DNA of 14,458 nt from DATIJJ01 sp039936115 (lineage in GTDB: Bacteria > Pseudomonadota > Gammaproteobacteria > DSM-16500): assembly GCA_039936115.1 (NCBI GenBank), contig JBDTIZ010000033.1:1-14458 (forward strand), written 5' to 3'. The position numbers and the translations under genes are program-made. This document shows positions 6,776 to 14,373 of the stretch, piece by piece. The notes below the pieces were generated by a model that had not been told where the DNA came from, did not search any database, and worked only from the letters and a program-made list of their open reading frames with translations. Every line of letters starts with the position of its first letter. Positions within the stretch are counted from its first letter, which is position 1.

Positions 6776-7954
6776 TCACGCAGGACGTGAAGCAATTATA
6801 GTGAAACGTGTTTTGAGTTTTAAAAAATGTTTTTCGAAGGCATGATACGAAAAACCAGCGCATAAAATAGTGGCAAGCAAAGTTAGCGCCAATGAAACAA
6901 ACCAAAGTGTCAATGAGTTGAGCAACCATGGTATATGTTTGGTAAGAGATGCAATTAAATTGTCTGCGGTCAGATGAATCATAATGTCGTGAAAAATATA
7001 AAGACCGAAAGATACTTTGCCAAGCCAGGGTAAGGGTTTCATCGAGAGCAATTGACTCATTTTTCTCGAGTAAAGCGCCGAATAAATTAACAAACATCCT
7101 GCCAGATCCACAACAAACAGTTGCCAGATTGTATTAGGCATACCAATTCCCGTTGAACATATCACTAATTTAAATAAGAAAAGAGATAAAACCAATGCGA
7201 TCAAAGGCCGAGGTTTGAATTTTGGATTCAAATAAAGATAACTTAAGAAAGCGCCTAACGCGAATGGATCAAGTCGGCCTAAGGTAAAAACCCAAATCGC
7301 AGGATAAGGAATATTATTTTTAATGATATAAAAACGCACCGCAAAACTGAGCACTACCAAGAAACCTAATGCGAAGAAAAACCATCTTTTATTGCGTGGT
7401 AATAATATAAAAAGCAATATCGGCCAAAATATATAAAATTGCTCTTCCAACGAAACTGTCCAGAGAGGTCCAATTGCTAGTGTTAACGTGTTGGTAAAAT
7501 AAGCGTAAGAAAAATTTCCTAAAAATACTGAAAAAGGTAACAGGTGATTTTTAACGAACGTAAAATACGCTTCCGTGTGTAAGGCAGGAGAAAAATACGT
7601 AATCGCAGGCAGAATTAAAAAAGCAAACAACATCATTAAATAATATAACGGCCAAATACGTAATGCTCGTCGAATGAAAAATTGTTTGATTGACAGGCTT
7701 CCAGTGTTTCGATATTCCATAATCATCAATGAGGTCAATAAAAATGAACTCAAACATAAAAAAAGATCGACACCTATCCAACCGAATGTGCTCAGTTTTA
7801 TCGTAACGAAATGAGCAACTGAATGTGGAGAAAAGTAGGTGGCGCCTGTTGTAAAATGATGAAGAAACACTAAGAAAAAAGCAAAGAAACGCAGTCCATC
7901 GAGTTGAGGTAAATAGAATTTAGTTGGCATTGCGGGTTTTAATTCATTATTCAT
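6776..7954 (-). CDS. Membrane acyltransferase 3 family protein (OafA-like)
   Basis: This is an integral membrane acyltransferase-3 protein of 392 aa with about ten hydrophobic segments and no extra soluble domain. Family members move acetyl or other acyl groups from the cytosolic side onto sugars of O-antigen, exopolysaccharide or lipid-linked glycans. Visible motifs are LDGLRFFAFFLVFLHHF with R22 and H32/H33 (the family R-X10-H pattern), GWIGVDLFLCLSSFLLT at 58-74, RRALRIWPLYY at 95-105, and GPLWTVSLEEQFYIFWP at 162-178. I chose ATG at 7954, with a weak AAGAGA upstream and the LDGLR motif 18 residues in. The longer frame to 8032 runs into the neighbouring gene. It probably O-acylates the polysaccharide made by this locus. 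The acyl group and acceptor cannot be read from the sequence. Confidence 0.9.
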   Translation of the reverse strand: MNNELKPAMPTKFYLPQLDGLRFFAFFLVFLHHFTTGATYFSPHSVAHFVTIKLSTFGWIGVDLFLCLSSFLLTSLMIMEYRNTGSLSIKQFFIRRALRIWPLYYLMMLFAFLILPAITYFSPALHTEAYFTFVKNHLLPFSVFLGNFSYAYFTNTLTLAIGPLWTVSLEEQFYIFWPILLFILLPRNKRWFFFALGFLVVLSFAVRFYIIKNNIPYPAIWVFTLGRLDPFALGAFLSYLYLNPKFKPRPLIALVLSLFLFKLVICSTGIGMPNTIWQLFVVDLAGCLLIYSALYSRKMSQLLSMKPLPWLGKVSFGLYIFHDIMIHLTADNLIASLTKHIPWLLNSLTLWFVSLALTLLATILCAGFSYHAFEKHFLKLKTRFTIIASRPA

Positions 7955-7982
7955 AAAGCATCTCTTATAGATTTTTTTGGAT

Positions 7983-10073
7983 TCACGACTGACTGTGAAC
8001 GACATTATCAATTTCAATTTGATCCATAGCAACTGCTAAAGATCTATCTCCGCTCTGAGGCGTTTTTGTATAAGGTACCGAAAAAGCAATCTCAATAAGC
8101 TTATTACGAGGCGTTTTTAAATCAGCCTCACCTTCTAGCACGATTTCGCGCTGCTTGTTAGTGTTACGATGTAGCGATACAGGCATAGATTCAACCTTCA
8201 TCGTAAGACCATTCAATATGTTTGCATTCATAACATCTAAAATATGCACTCTTATCTTAACTAAATTTCTGCATGAACTCTCTAACGAGAGCTTGGCTTG
8301 TTTTGATACCATCCAAACAAAACTTTTGCCAGTCTTTTCTTTTTCAGAAATTCCCCACCCCGATTTTTCTTGAAGAGGCATTGAAAAATCAAATCTTGAA
8401 GGGCAAGAAAACGCATACAATCGACTCTGATCAATTAATTGATCGCGCTGCCAATTTACGGTGGTTCCAAAAAAATCTTTCTTAGTTAAGGTGGCTGGTA
8501 TCCAGGCTTTTTTTCCATCAAAAACAATAAATAATAAATGCTTATAAGAATCCCTCGTTACAGTCCCATCTAACTTTCTAAATAGGATGCCTTTGCCATC
8601 CGGGCCTAATACTATTTCTTCGCTTAAATCAGTATTTAAAGCTTTTTCAGTAATAAAATGGATGGATGCTACGCCTGGAAGCAACCCTGTTTTAATATAA
8701 TTATTTAATGGCAGTACCGACCGAATTGCAGTCTTATCATAGCCTGTCATCATTAACAAAATATGGGGGGATGCTGGGAGATTAAGTTCATTGATGCGTT
8801 TAACTAACAGAGCGCGATGCTCGGTGATATCGACCAACCGATGATTATAATCAATGGCAACCAACGTTGTGATTCCAGCCAATACTGCAACCAAAGAAAA
8901 GACGATGTGTTGTTTTCGTTGCTGATTTTTTATCGGCAATCTATTAACACAAAAGAAAATAATACCTACATAAAGCAAAGGCAACCAAACTTGCTGTACC
9001 ATGGGCGAACGCATACCGGGAGAAAAAATATGGCTAGTAGATTCTAGTGCTATGATTGGCAAAGCGAATGCCAACAAAATCATAACTACCCAACCTAATG
9101 GGAAATGTATAGCTTGATATATTTTATTATTTGTGGAGATTTTTATAAACAGAAAATAAAATACGAAAAAAGAAATTAATAAAAAGCCTGACGCTCCCAT
9201 GAATGACCAGTCCGTCATAACAGACTGAAAATAAACCTCATAAGAAGATGAAGGAAAAATAAATTGCAGTATACTTTGGAAAAATTGCTTACCAAAAACT
9301 TGTCTGTCTAAAGAATAAATCTCGGTACCAAGCACCATTGTTGTATACCAGATCATATTATAAAGTATAAATAACCCTAAAAAGAAACTCACGTCATAAA
9401 GCATATATTTAACGCGTAGTTTTTTATTTTCTATTTCGCGGGATCGACGAAAAAATCCTAGCAATGCAATTGCAAAAATTGCACCGGATTGTAGTGTATA
9501 AGTCGCTATTGCTAAAAAATAACAGAGAAGAGCGAGGGCAAATTTATACGGTGAGTGGGATTTATCATCTACATATTGACAATAAAATAGAATGGCTAAT
9601 AAGCTAAAAATAGCTGCGACAAGAAAACACCAAATGATCTGCTCATGCAACAAGAAAAAATTCCACATCAAAACAACTAGAGCAACACTCAAAGCAAACA
9701 AGCGACACTCCTGCCGACCCAAACGATCTAGCAACAAAAAGACTACAATAGCAAGAAGGGGATTCATACAGGTTCTAACCGCATAAAGCCCATAGATTGA
9801 CAAATTGAGTATGGGTGATATGGCTAACCACCACCAAGCTGATAAAGGATTGCGGCCGTCGGTTTTCCAAAACTCATGGATCATTTCTAATCCTTGCGAA
9901 TTGTGTATAAAGCCAAACCAGTTGAGATCTTCTCTCATAGGCCAAACGGCGAAACCTGCCTTTAGATTAAAGAGCTGTAGCAAACCTAGGATTAATAAAT
10001 AAGCTATCCATGTAACTAGTATGATTAATATAGGGTTACGAATCGAACTTGGGTTTAAAACAGCATTTGGCAT
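7983..10073 (-). CDS. Polytopic membrane protein with C-terminal beta-rich part, putative GT-C glycosyltransferase
   Basis: 696 aa. About eleven hydrophobic helices lie between residues 14 and 430, followed by a soluble region of about 265 residues. The first non-cytosolic loop carries an acidic motif, PMREDLNWFGF, where GT-C glycosyltransferases keep their catalytic acid. The C-terminal 110 residues look like a beta sandwich ending in GDRSLAVAMDQIEI, which resembles the R-x-LG-x-A-x-x-x-I-x-I pattern I recall at the ends of some glycan-acting proteins. The start is set at 10073: GGAG lies five bases upstream at 10079-10082, and the hydrophobic N-terminus follows. A start at 10121 would lie inside the palindromic repeat and lacks this site. 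It ends 28 bases before the acyltransferase. Wzy-type polymerase or ligase function are alternatives. No close family is recognised. Confidence 0.75.
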   Translation of the reverse strand: MPNAVLNPSSIRNPILIILVTWIAYLLILGLLQLFNLKAGFAVWPMREDLNWFGFIHNSQGLEMIHEFWKTDGRNPLSAWWWLAISPILNLSIYGLYAVRTCMNPLLAIVVFLLLDRLGRQECRLFALSVALVVLMWNFFLLHEQIIWCFLVAAIFSLLAILFYCQYVDDKSHSPYKFALALLCYFLAIATYTLQSGAIFAIALLGFFRRSREIENKKLRVKYMLYDVSFFLGLFILYNMIWYTTMVLGTEIYSLDRQVFGKQFFQSILQFIFPSSSYEVYFQSVMTDWSFMGASGFLLISFFVFYFLFIKISTNNKIYQAIHFPLGWVVMILLAFALPIIALESTSHIFSPGMRSPMVQQVWLPLLYVGIIFFCVNRLPIKNQQRKQHIVFSLVAVLAGITTLVAIDYNHRLVDITEHRALLVKRINELNLPASPHILLMMTGYDKTAIRSVLPLNNYIKTGLLPGVASIHFITEKALNTDLSEEIVLGPDGKGILFRKLDGTVTRDSYKHLLFIVFDGKKAWIPATLTKKDFFGTTVNWQRDQLIDQSRLYAFSCPSRFDFSMPLQEKSGWGISEKEKTGKSFVWMVSKQAKLSLESSCRNLVKIRVHILDVMNANILNGLTMKVESMPVSLHRNTNKQREIVLEGEADLKTPRNKLIEIAFSVPYTKTPQSGDRSLAVAMDQIEIDNVVHSQS

Positions 10074-10097
10074 ATGTACTCCATGTATATACTTTAA

Positions 10098-10264
10098 GGA
10101 CTGTTGATATTTCTCGGTCATCCTTTAGAATGACGCTTTTGTAGGGCGACCTCTGTGTTCGCCCTGCGTGCGGCGCCAGCTCGAGGTTTAGCAAGGGCGA
10201 ACACATAGGTTCGCCCCTACAAAAGCGTTACTCGCAAAGGATGACCCGGAATTACCAACAGTCC
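10098..10264. repeat. 167-base imperfect palindromic element in the divergent intergenic region
   Basis: The outer arms 10098-10126 and 10236-10264 pair at 25 of 29 positions. The inner arms 10133-10165 and 10194-10228 pair apart from two missing bases and one mismatch. The inner arms share the core TAGGGGCGAACCT and TGTGTTCGCCCT with the arms at 2593-3010 and with 127-149. The spacer is only 28 bases, so the whole element could form one long hairpin in RNA or single-stranded DNA. It separates the two divergent blocks, starting 25 bases before the 696-aa gene and ending 97 bases before the SMR-like gene. I see no coding capacity and no obvious target-site duplication. Confidence 0.85.
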
Positions 10265-10315
10265 CTATTTTTTGTCTTTGCAACTCATACTACCATCGCT
10301 TTAATCACGCATCTT

Positions 10316-10324
10316 TGCTAGAAT
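10316..10324 (+). promoter_or_regulatory. Candidate extended -10 promoter for the plus-strand operon
   Basis: TGC followed by TAGAAT (10319-10324, 5 of 6 to TATAAT) gives an extended -10 element. The expected -35 position holds only a weak match. Transcription would begin near 10331, about 30 bases before the SMR-like start codon. No equally good promoter was found in the opposite direction for the 696-aa gene. Confidence 0.35.
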
Positions 10325-10361
10325 CCAACCGCTATTTAAGAGCAATGAATCAGGAGTCGAG

Positions 10362-10715
10362 ATGATAATCTATTACGCATGTTTATTTACAGCAATTTTC
10401 ATTGGAGTGATCGGACAAATTTCGCTTAAAACCGGCTCACTTCATGCTGCTTCCGCTAATTTACCCGGTATATCAGGAATAATACTATTCCAACCTTTCA
10501 TCATCCTCGGTTTATCTTGCTATTTTGCCTCAGCAATCTTTTATATGTATTCGCTAAAGCAAATCCCATTATCTGTTGCCTTTCCATCGGTCTCATTGAG
10601 CTACGTAGTCGTGGCGCTACTCGCCCACTTTATCTGGAATGAACCGTTTGGTTCGCAACATATGATTGCTATATTTTTTATCCTGTTAGGTGTGCTTTTA
10701 CTAGTACGTGCCTAA
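10362..10715 (+). CDS. SMR/EamA-like four-helix membrane protein, probable lipid-linked sugar flippase
   Basis: 117 aa with four hydrophobic helices at about 3-22, 38-60, 66-86 and 96-116, the size and layout of small multidrug resistance proteins. The first helix aligns with EmrE, but the essential proton- and drug-binding glutamate (E14 in EmrE) is G15 here, in AIFIGVIGQISLKTG. That argues against drug/proton antiport and favours the ArnE/ArnF-like branch, which moves undecaprenyl-phosphate-linked sugars across the inner membrane. An AGGAG site lies five bases before the ATG. The next gene, 35 bases on, encodes a GT2 enzyme of the kind that makes such lipid-linked sugars. It probably acts as a dimer. 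The transport direction and substrate are inferred from context. Confidence 0.82.
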   Translation: MIIYYACLFTAIFIGVIGQISLKTGSLHAASANLPGISGIILFQPFIILGLSCYFASAIFYMYSLKQIPLSVAFPSVSLSYVVVALLAHFIWNEPFGSQHMIAIFFILLGVLLLVRA

Positions 10716-10750
10716 TATCAGATTGATGGATCAACCTGGAGAAAGTGCAT

Positions 10751-11695
10751 ATGTATTCATTAATCATTCCTGTTTACAAAAACGAGGGATCTATACCGCT
10801 GTTGCTCGCAGCGATTAATGATATCAACCAAAAACTCGATGGTCAGCTTGAAGCAGTTTTTGTCGTTGATGGCAGCCCAGATCAGTCTTATGCGTTATTG
10901 AAAAACAGCTTACCGCAAGCTTCTTTCAGATCAAAACTATTGCTACATTCACGCAACTTTGGTTCTTATGCGGCAATTCGTGCAGGGCTTGAGATCGCCG
11001 AAGGCCAATATTTTGCTGTCATGGCAGCAGATTTACAAGAACCGCCCGAATTAATTGTCGAATTTTTTCAGACACTCACTAGCGAAGCGATTGATGTCGC
11101 ATTTGGTGTTCGCAGAAGCCGCAAAGATCCTCTGTTACAAAAAATTCCCGCAAAAATATTTTGGTTTTTATATAAAAAACTTGTTAACACCGATATGCCG
11201 CCAGGTGGAATTGATATTTTCGCTTGCAACCTTCAGTTCAGAAATCAGTTACTTGTTTTGAATGAATTAAATAGCTCACTCGTGGGTCTTGCTTTTTGGC
11301 TAGGCTTTAGACGAAAAATGGTAGCATACGACCGAATTGAAAGAGAACATGGCAAAAGCGCGTGGTCATTTAAAAAACGTTTGAAATATGCAACGGATAG
11401 CTTGTTTGCTTTTTCAGACTTTCCAATTAAATTTTTATATTTGATCGGTGTTGCAGGCATTGCACTTTCGATTGTATCAGCTTTCAGTGTTATCTTAGCA
11501 AAAATATATGGCATTATCCCAGTGCCCGGCTATGCGAGAACCACTATTACAATCGTATTTTTCGCTGCATTAAATTCGATGGGGTTAGGTATTATCGGTT
11601 CTTATGTTTGGCGTGCATTTGAAAACACCAAATTACGTCCTCAGAGTATTGTTATGTCAGTATTAAAATTTAATCTCGCCGATAAAAAAACATAA
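10751..11695 (+). CDS. GT2 glycosyltransferase, DPM1/GtrB/ArnC-like (polyprenyl-phosphate sugar synthase)
   Basis: 314 aa. An N-terminal GT-A domain has SLIIPVYKNE at the start, VVDGSPD at 38-44 and the metal-site region AADLQEPPE at 92-100. REHGKSAWSFKKRLK at 198-212 is a conserved feature of the dolichyl- or undecaprenyl-phosphate sugar synthases. Two C-terminal helices at about 227-251 and 265-287 anchor it in the inner membrane. The family moves a sugar from a nucleotide donor to the polyprenyl phosphate on the cytosolic face, for later use on the far side. The ATG at 10751 is preferred over GTG at 10745 because GGAG at 10738-10741 then has normal spacing. With the small flippase-like protein before it and the polytopic protein after it, it forms a Gtr-type module. 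The sugar it uses is unknown. Confidence 0.92.
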   Translation: MYSLIIPVYKNEGSIPLLLAAINDINQKLDGQLEAVFVVDGSPDQSYALLKNSLPQASFRSKLLLHSRNFGSYAAIRAGLEIAEGQYFAVMAADLQEPPELIVEFFQTLTSEAIDVAFGVRRSRKDPLLQKIPAKIFWFLYKKLVNTDMPPGGIDIFACNLQFRNQLLVLNELNSSLVGLAFWLGFRRKMVAYDRIEREHGKSAWSFKKRLKYATDSLFAFSDFPIKFLYLIGVAGIALSIVSAFSVILAKIYGIIPVPGYARTTITIVFFAALNSMGLGIIGSYVWRAFENTKLRPQSIVMSVLKFNLADKKT

Positions 11696-11716
11696 TCTAA
11701 ATGGAGCGTGATTAAT

Positions 11717-13189
11717 ATGTTTACCAAGTTGCTACAACTGAGCAAAGCAAAAATCAATTTTGAGTTTTTAATTTTGCTATTGTTTTTTACTTGGTTAATC
11801 GCATACATTTTCTTAGGCGAACACATATTAGTTGCAGACGGACTTGGATGGGATGGCGCAATCTACGGTCATATTACACAATTACTTCCTGATTTATTAT
11901 TTAGTCATCAGCTAGATCAATATAGCTTACAAAGAATATTGCCTTTAGGTGTTGTTTATTCATTTGCAAAATTATTCCATACTTCGCTAGAGGTAGCTAA
12001 AATGCCCATGGCATTTTCGATCTACAATACAGGATTATTAGTTCTTGCAGTTTTTATCTGGCATAACCTAGCTAAAAAATTAAACTGGAATTCACAGGTT
12101 AGATTAATTAGTTTTGCCGGGTTATTTCTTAACTACGCCATTCTAAAAATGAACCCCTACTACCCTATCCTGACAGACACTAGTGGTTTCGTCTGCGGTT
12201 TAGCGATGTTTTATTTTTTTCTGACTGAAAAAAATTATGGTGTATTATTGACTGCAATATTAGGCGCATTTGTTTTCCCTACATTACTGTACATTGGGCT
12301 AGTGTTGTTTATATTTCCTCGCCAAAAAAATCAGACGTATTTTCATGCAGACAAAATAGCAACTTCATTAGCATTATTACTTGCGGTTACCGTTGTTAGT
12401 ATTTGCCTGTTTGTTCACCTTAAACTGCATCAACAAGCACTCGGTGGCTATTATGCAACACCCGTTCTATATATTAGCGCCATATCTTTATTCGCTTATG
12501 TGATACTAGCTGCCCGCCCTCTCAGCTCATACTATTCGAGTTTTTTTTCTAATTTAAAACATATACAAATACAACGAGTGTTTTTCGCATTAATCATTGC
12601 AGTCTGCTTAAAAAAATGTATCGCTTTTTTTTCTAGTGGAAAAACAGGTATGCTGTCTTTTAGTTTATTTGCAGAAAACATTACTTCTCAATCTCTCGCG
12701 TATCCTTTAGTTTTCTTGGTCAGTCACATTCTTTATTATGGCCCGATTGTTTGCCTTTTAATTTATTTTTGGAATGATGTCGTGAAGTATCTGACCGCAA
12801 ACGGATTCGGGTTATTTCTTGTGTGCAGCTTATATCTTTTACTTTCCATTGGCTCTGAATCACGTCAACTCATCAATTTTTTGCCGATTGCAGTTATTGT
12901 TTTAGCTGAAGTACTAAACTGCAAATCGTTAAGCTGGAAGTTTACTCATCTCTTTATCCTACTCAGTCTAATGGTTTCTAGAGCATGGTTGCCTCTCAAT
13001 CATGGCACATGGTTATCTCTTTTATCAAACCCGCCAGAAATAACGTTAGCTTTTCCTATGCAATGGTATTTCATGAGCCAAGGGCCGTGGATGTCTCATG
13101 CAATGTATCTTGTTAATTTTATTTTAGTTACCTTACTACTTTATTTTATCTATCGAATGACAAAAACAGGTATAGCGAATTTACACTAA
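11717..13189 (+). CDS. Polytopic membrane protein, putative GT-C glycosyltransferase of a Gtr-like module
   Basis: 490 aa with roughly ten or more hydrophobic helices over nearly its whole length. After the first helix (about 14-33), the loop reads VADGLGWDGAIYGH with D41 and D46. That is where GT-C enzymes using polyprenyl-phosphate sugars place their catalytic acid. I do not recognise a close named family. It begins 21 bases after the GT2 gene and ends 19 bases before the aminotransferase, so all are one operon. By analogy with GtrA/GtrB/Gtr systems it would be the serotype-specific transferase that takes the flipped sugar and adds it to a glycan or protein in the periplasm. I prefer ATG at 11717, 10 bases after GGAG; the in-frame GTG at 11708 sits too close to that site. 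A polymerase (Wzy-like) role is an alternative. Confidence 0.75.
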   Translation: MFTKLLQLSKAKINFEFLILLLFFTWLIAYIFLGEHILVADGLGWDGAIYGHITQLLPDLLFSHQLDQYSLQRILPLGVVYSFAKLFHTSLEVAKMPMAFSIYNTGLLVLAVFIWHNLAKKLNWNSQVRLISFAGLFLNYAILKMNPYYPILTDTSGFVCGLAMFYFFLTEKNYGVLLTAILGAFVFPTLLYIGLVLFIFPRQKNQTYFHADKIATSLALLLAVTVVSICLFVHLKLHQQALGGYYATPVLYISAISLFAYVILAARPLSSYYSSFFSNLKHIQIQRVFFALIIAVCLKKCIAFFSSGKTGMLSFSLFAENITSQSLAYPLVFLVSHILYYGPIVCLLIYFWNDVVKYLTANGFGLFLVCSLYLLLSIGSESRQLINFLPIAVIVLAEVLNCKSLSWKFTHLFILLSLMVSRAWLPLNHGTWLSLLSNPPEITLAFPMQWYFMSQGPWMSHAMYLVNFILVTLLLYFIYRMTKTGIANLH

Positions 13190-13208
13190 TTAATTTTATG
13201 GAAATAGA

Positions 13209-14309
13209 ATGATGAGCACCGAACAAACCATTTCTTTCTTAGATCTAAAGACACCCTATCTCGAATTAAAAGATGCTTTAGATGAGGCCTATATCCGTGT
13301 TATGAATTCCGGTTGGTATTTATTAGGTAATGAGCTCTCGTCTTTTGAAACAGAATTTGCTGATTATTGTGGAACTAAATATGCCGTAGGCGTTGCTAAT
13401 GGTTTGCAAGCATTAGAATTAATTTTATTAGGTTACGGAATTGGCAAAGGTGATGAAGTCATAGTTCCTTCCAACACGTATATTGCAACTTGGCTCGCCG
13501 TCACACAAGTGGGTGCGCAAGTTGTTCCTGTTGAACCGGACCTAAGAACCTACAATATAGATCCTGCACAAATTGAAGCTGCTATCACCCCTAAAACAAA
13601 AGCCATTATGCCTGTCCATTTGTATGGGCAAACTGCGGACATGAACCCAATTATCGATCTTGCAAAACGTTATAATTTAAAAGTTATCGAAGATGCAGCG
13701 CAAGCACATGGCGCAAGCTATGATGAAAAAAAAGCAGGTTCACTAGGTCATGCTGCTGGCTTTAGTTTTTATCCAGGAAAAAATCTCGGAGCCTTTGGTG
13801 ATGGCGGTGCAATTACAACCAATGATGAAGCATTGGCAGAAAGAATAAAAATGCTACGCAATTATGGTTCAAAAATTAAATACCATAACGATGAACGAGG
13901 TACAAATTCGCGCTTGGATGAATATCAAGCTGCTGTCTTGCGTGTCAAACTACAGCACTTACCCGCATGGAATGCACGTCGAACGAGAGTTGCGAATCTT
14001 TATACCAGCGCTCTTAAACAGCGCGCGGATCTTATCTGTCCCTACGTTCTCGATAACTGCGAATCCATATGGCATCTTTATGTCATACGCACACACAATC
14101 GAAAAGCACTACAGAGTAAATTATTGGAAAAAGGAATACAGACTCTTATTCACTATCCGATTCCACCACACAAACAAAATGCATATAAAGAAATGAACTC
14201 TCTCTCACTACCCATCAGCGAAATGATTCATGAAGAAGTTTTGAGTTTACCGATTGGGCCGCATCTAAATGAAGAACAAACGCGCTTAATTATTGAAGCA
14301 TTAATGTAA
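13209..14309 (+). CDS. DegT/DnrJ/EryC1/StrS sugar aminotransferase, FdtB/QdtB-like
   Basis: This PLP enzyme of 366 aa is typical in length for sugar aminotransferases. SGWYLLG is at 34-40, GVANGLQALEL at 61-71, and VIVPSNTYIATWLAV at 84-98. D162 in VIEDAAQAHG binds the PLP nitrogen. FSFYPGKNLGAFGDGGA carries the Schiff-base lysine K191, and LRNYGSKIKYHNDERGTNSRLDEYQAAVL is clearly of this family (positions from about 219). The whole sequence closely recalls FdtB and QdtB, which aminate C3 of dTDP-3-keto-6-deoxyhexose to give dTDP-3-amino-3,6-dideoxyhexose; that subtype call is from memory. RmlA and RmlB here would supply the precursor. The required 3,4-ketoisomerase (FdtA/QdtA) is not in the window. 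A GGAAA site lies before ATG codons at 13209 and 13212, and either could be the start. It is the last plus-strand gene seen. Confidence 0.92.
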   Translation: MMSTEQTISFLDLKTPYLELKDALDEAYIRVMNSGWYLLGNELSSFETEFADYCGTKYAVGVANGLQALELILLGYGIGKGDEVIVPSNTYIATWLAVTQVGAQVVPVEPDLRTYNIDPAQIEAAITPKTKAIMPVHLYGQTADMNPIIDLAKRYNLKVIEDAAQAHGASYDEKKAGSLGHAAGFSFYPGKNLGAFGDGGAITTNDEALAERIKMLRNYGSKIKYHNDERGTNSRLDEYQAAVLRVKLQHLPAWNARRTRVANLYTSALKQRADLICPYVLDNCESIWHLYVIRTHNRKALQSKLLEKGIQTLIHYPIPPHKQNAYKEMNSLSLPISEMIHEEVLSLPIGPHLNEEQTRLIIEALM

Positions 14310-14325
14310 ATGGCATAGAACCAAG

Positions 14326-14345
14326 AATTAACGTAAGCGCTAATT
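14326..14345. other. Small AT-rich hairpin after the aminotransferase gene
   Basis: AATTAACG (14326-14333) and CGCTAATT (14338-14345) pair at 7 of 8 positions around a 4-base loop. It lies 17 bases after the aminotransferase stop and before the possible convergent gene. It might work as a weak bidirectional terminator, but it lacks a GC-rich stem and T-run, so this is a guess. Confidence 0.25.
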
Positions 14346-14373
14346 AAACCACCCTCTACCCACCTAAATTATT

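Noticed and set aside
6745..6795. Extended start of the propeller protein at 6795
   Set aside because: It would overlap the acyltransferase gene, while the ATG at 6744 has a strong AAGGAG site.
7955..8032. Extended start of the acyltransferase at 8032 or 8005
   Set aside because: It would overlap the end of the 696-aa gene, and the added residues precede the conserved family N-terminus without any matching motif.
10074..10121. Start of the 696-aa membrane protein at 10121
   Set aside because: The extra 16 residues would be partly encoded by the palindromic element, and a good GGAG site directly precedes the ATG at 10073.
10362..10715. Multidrug efflux pump of the SMR family
   Set aside because: The essential membrane glutamate is replaced by glycine and the operon is glycan-related.
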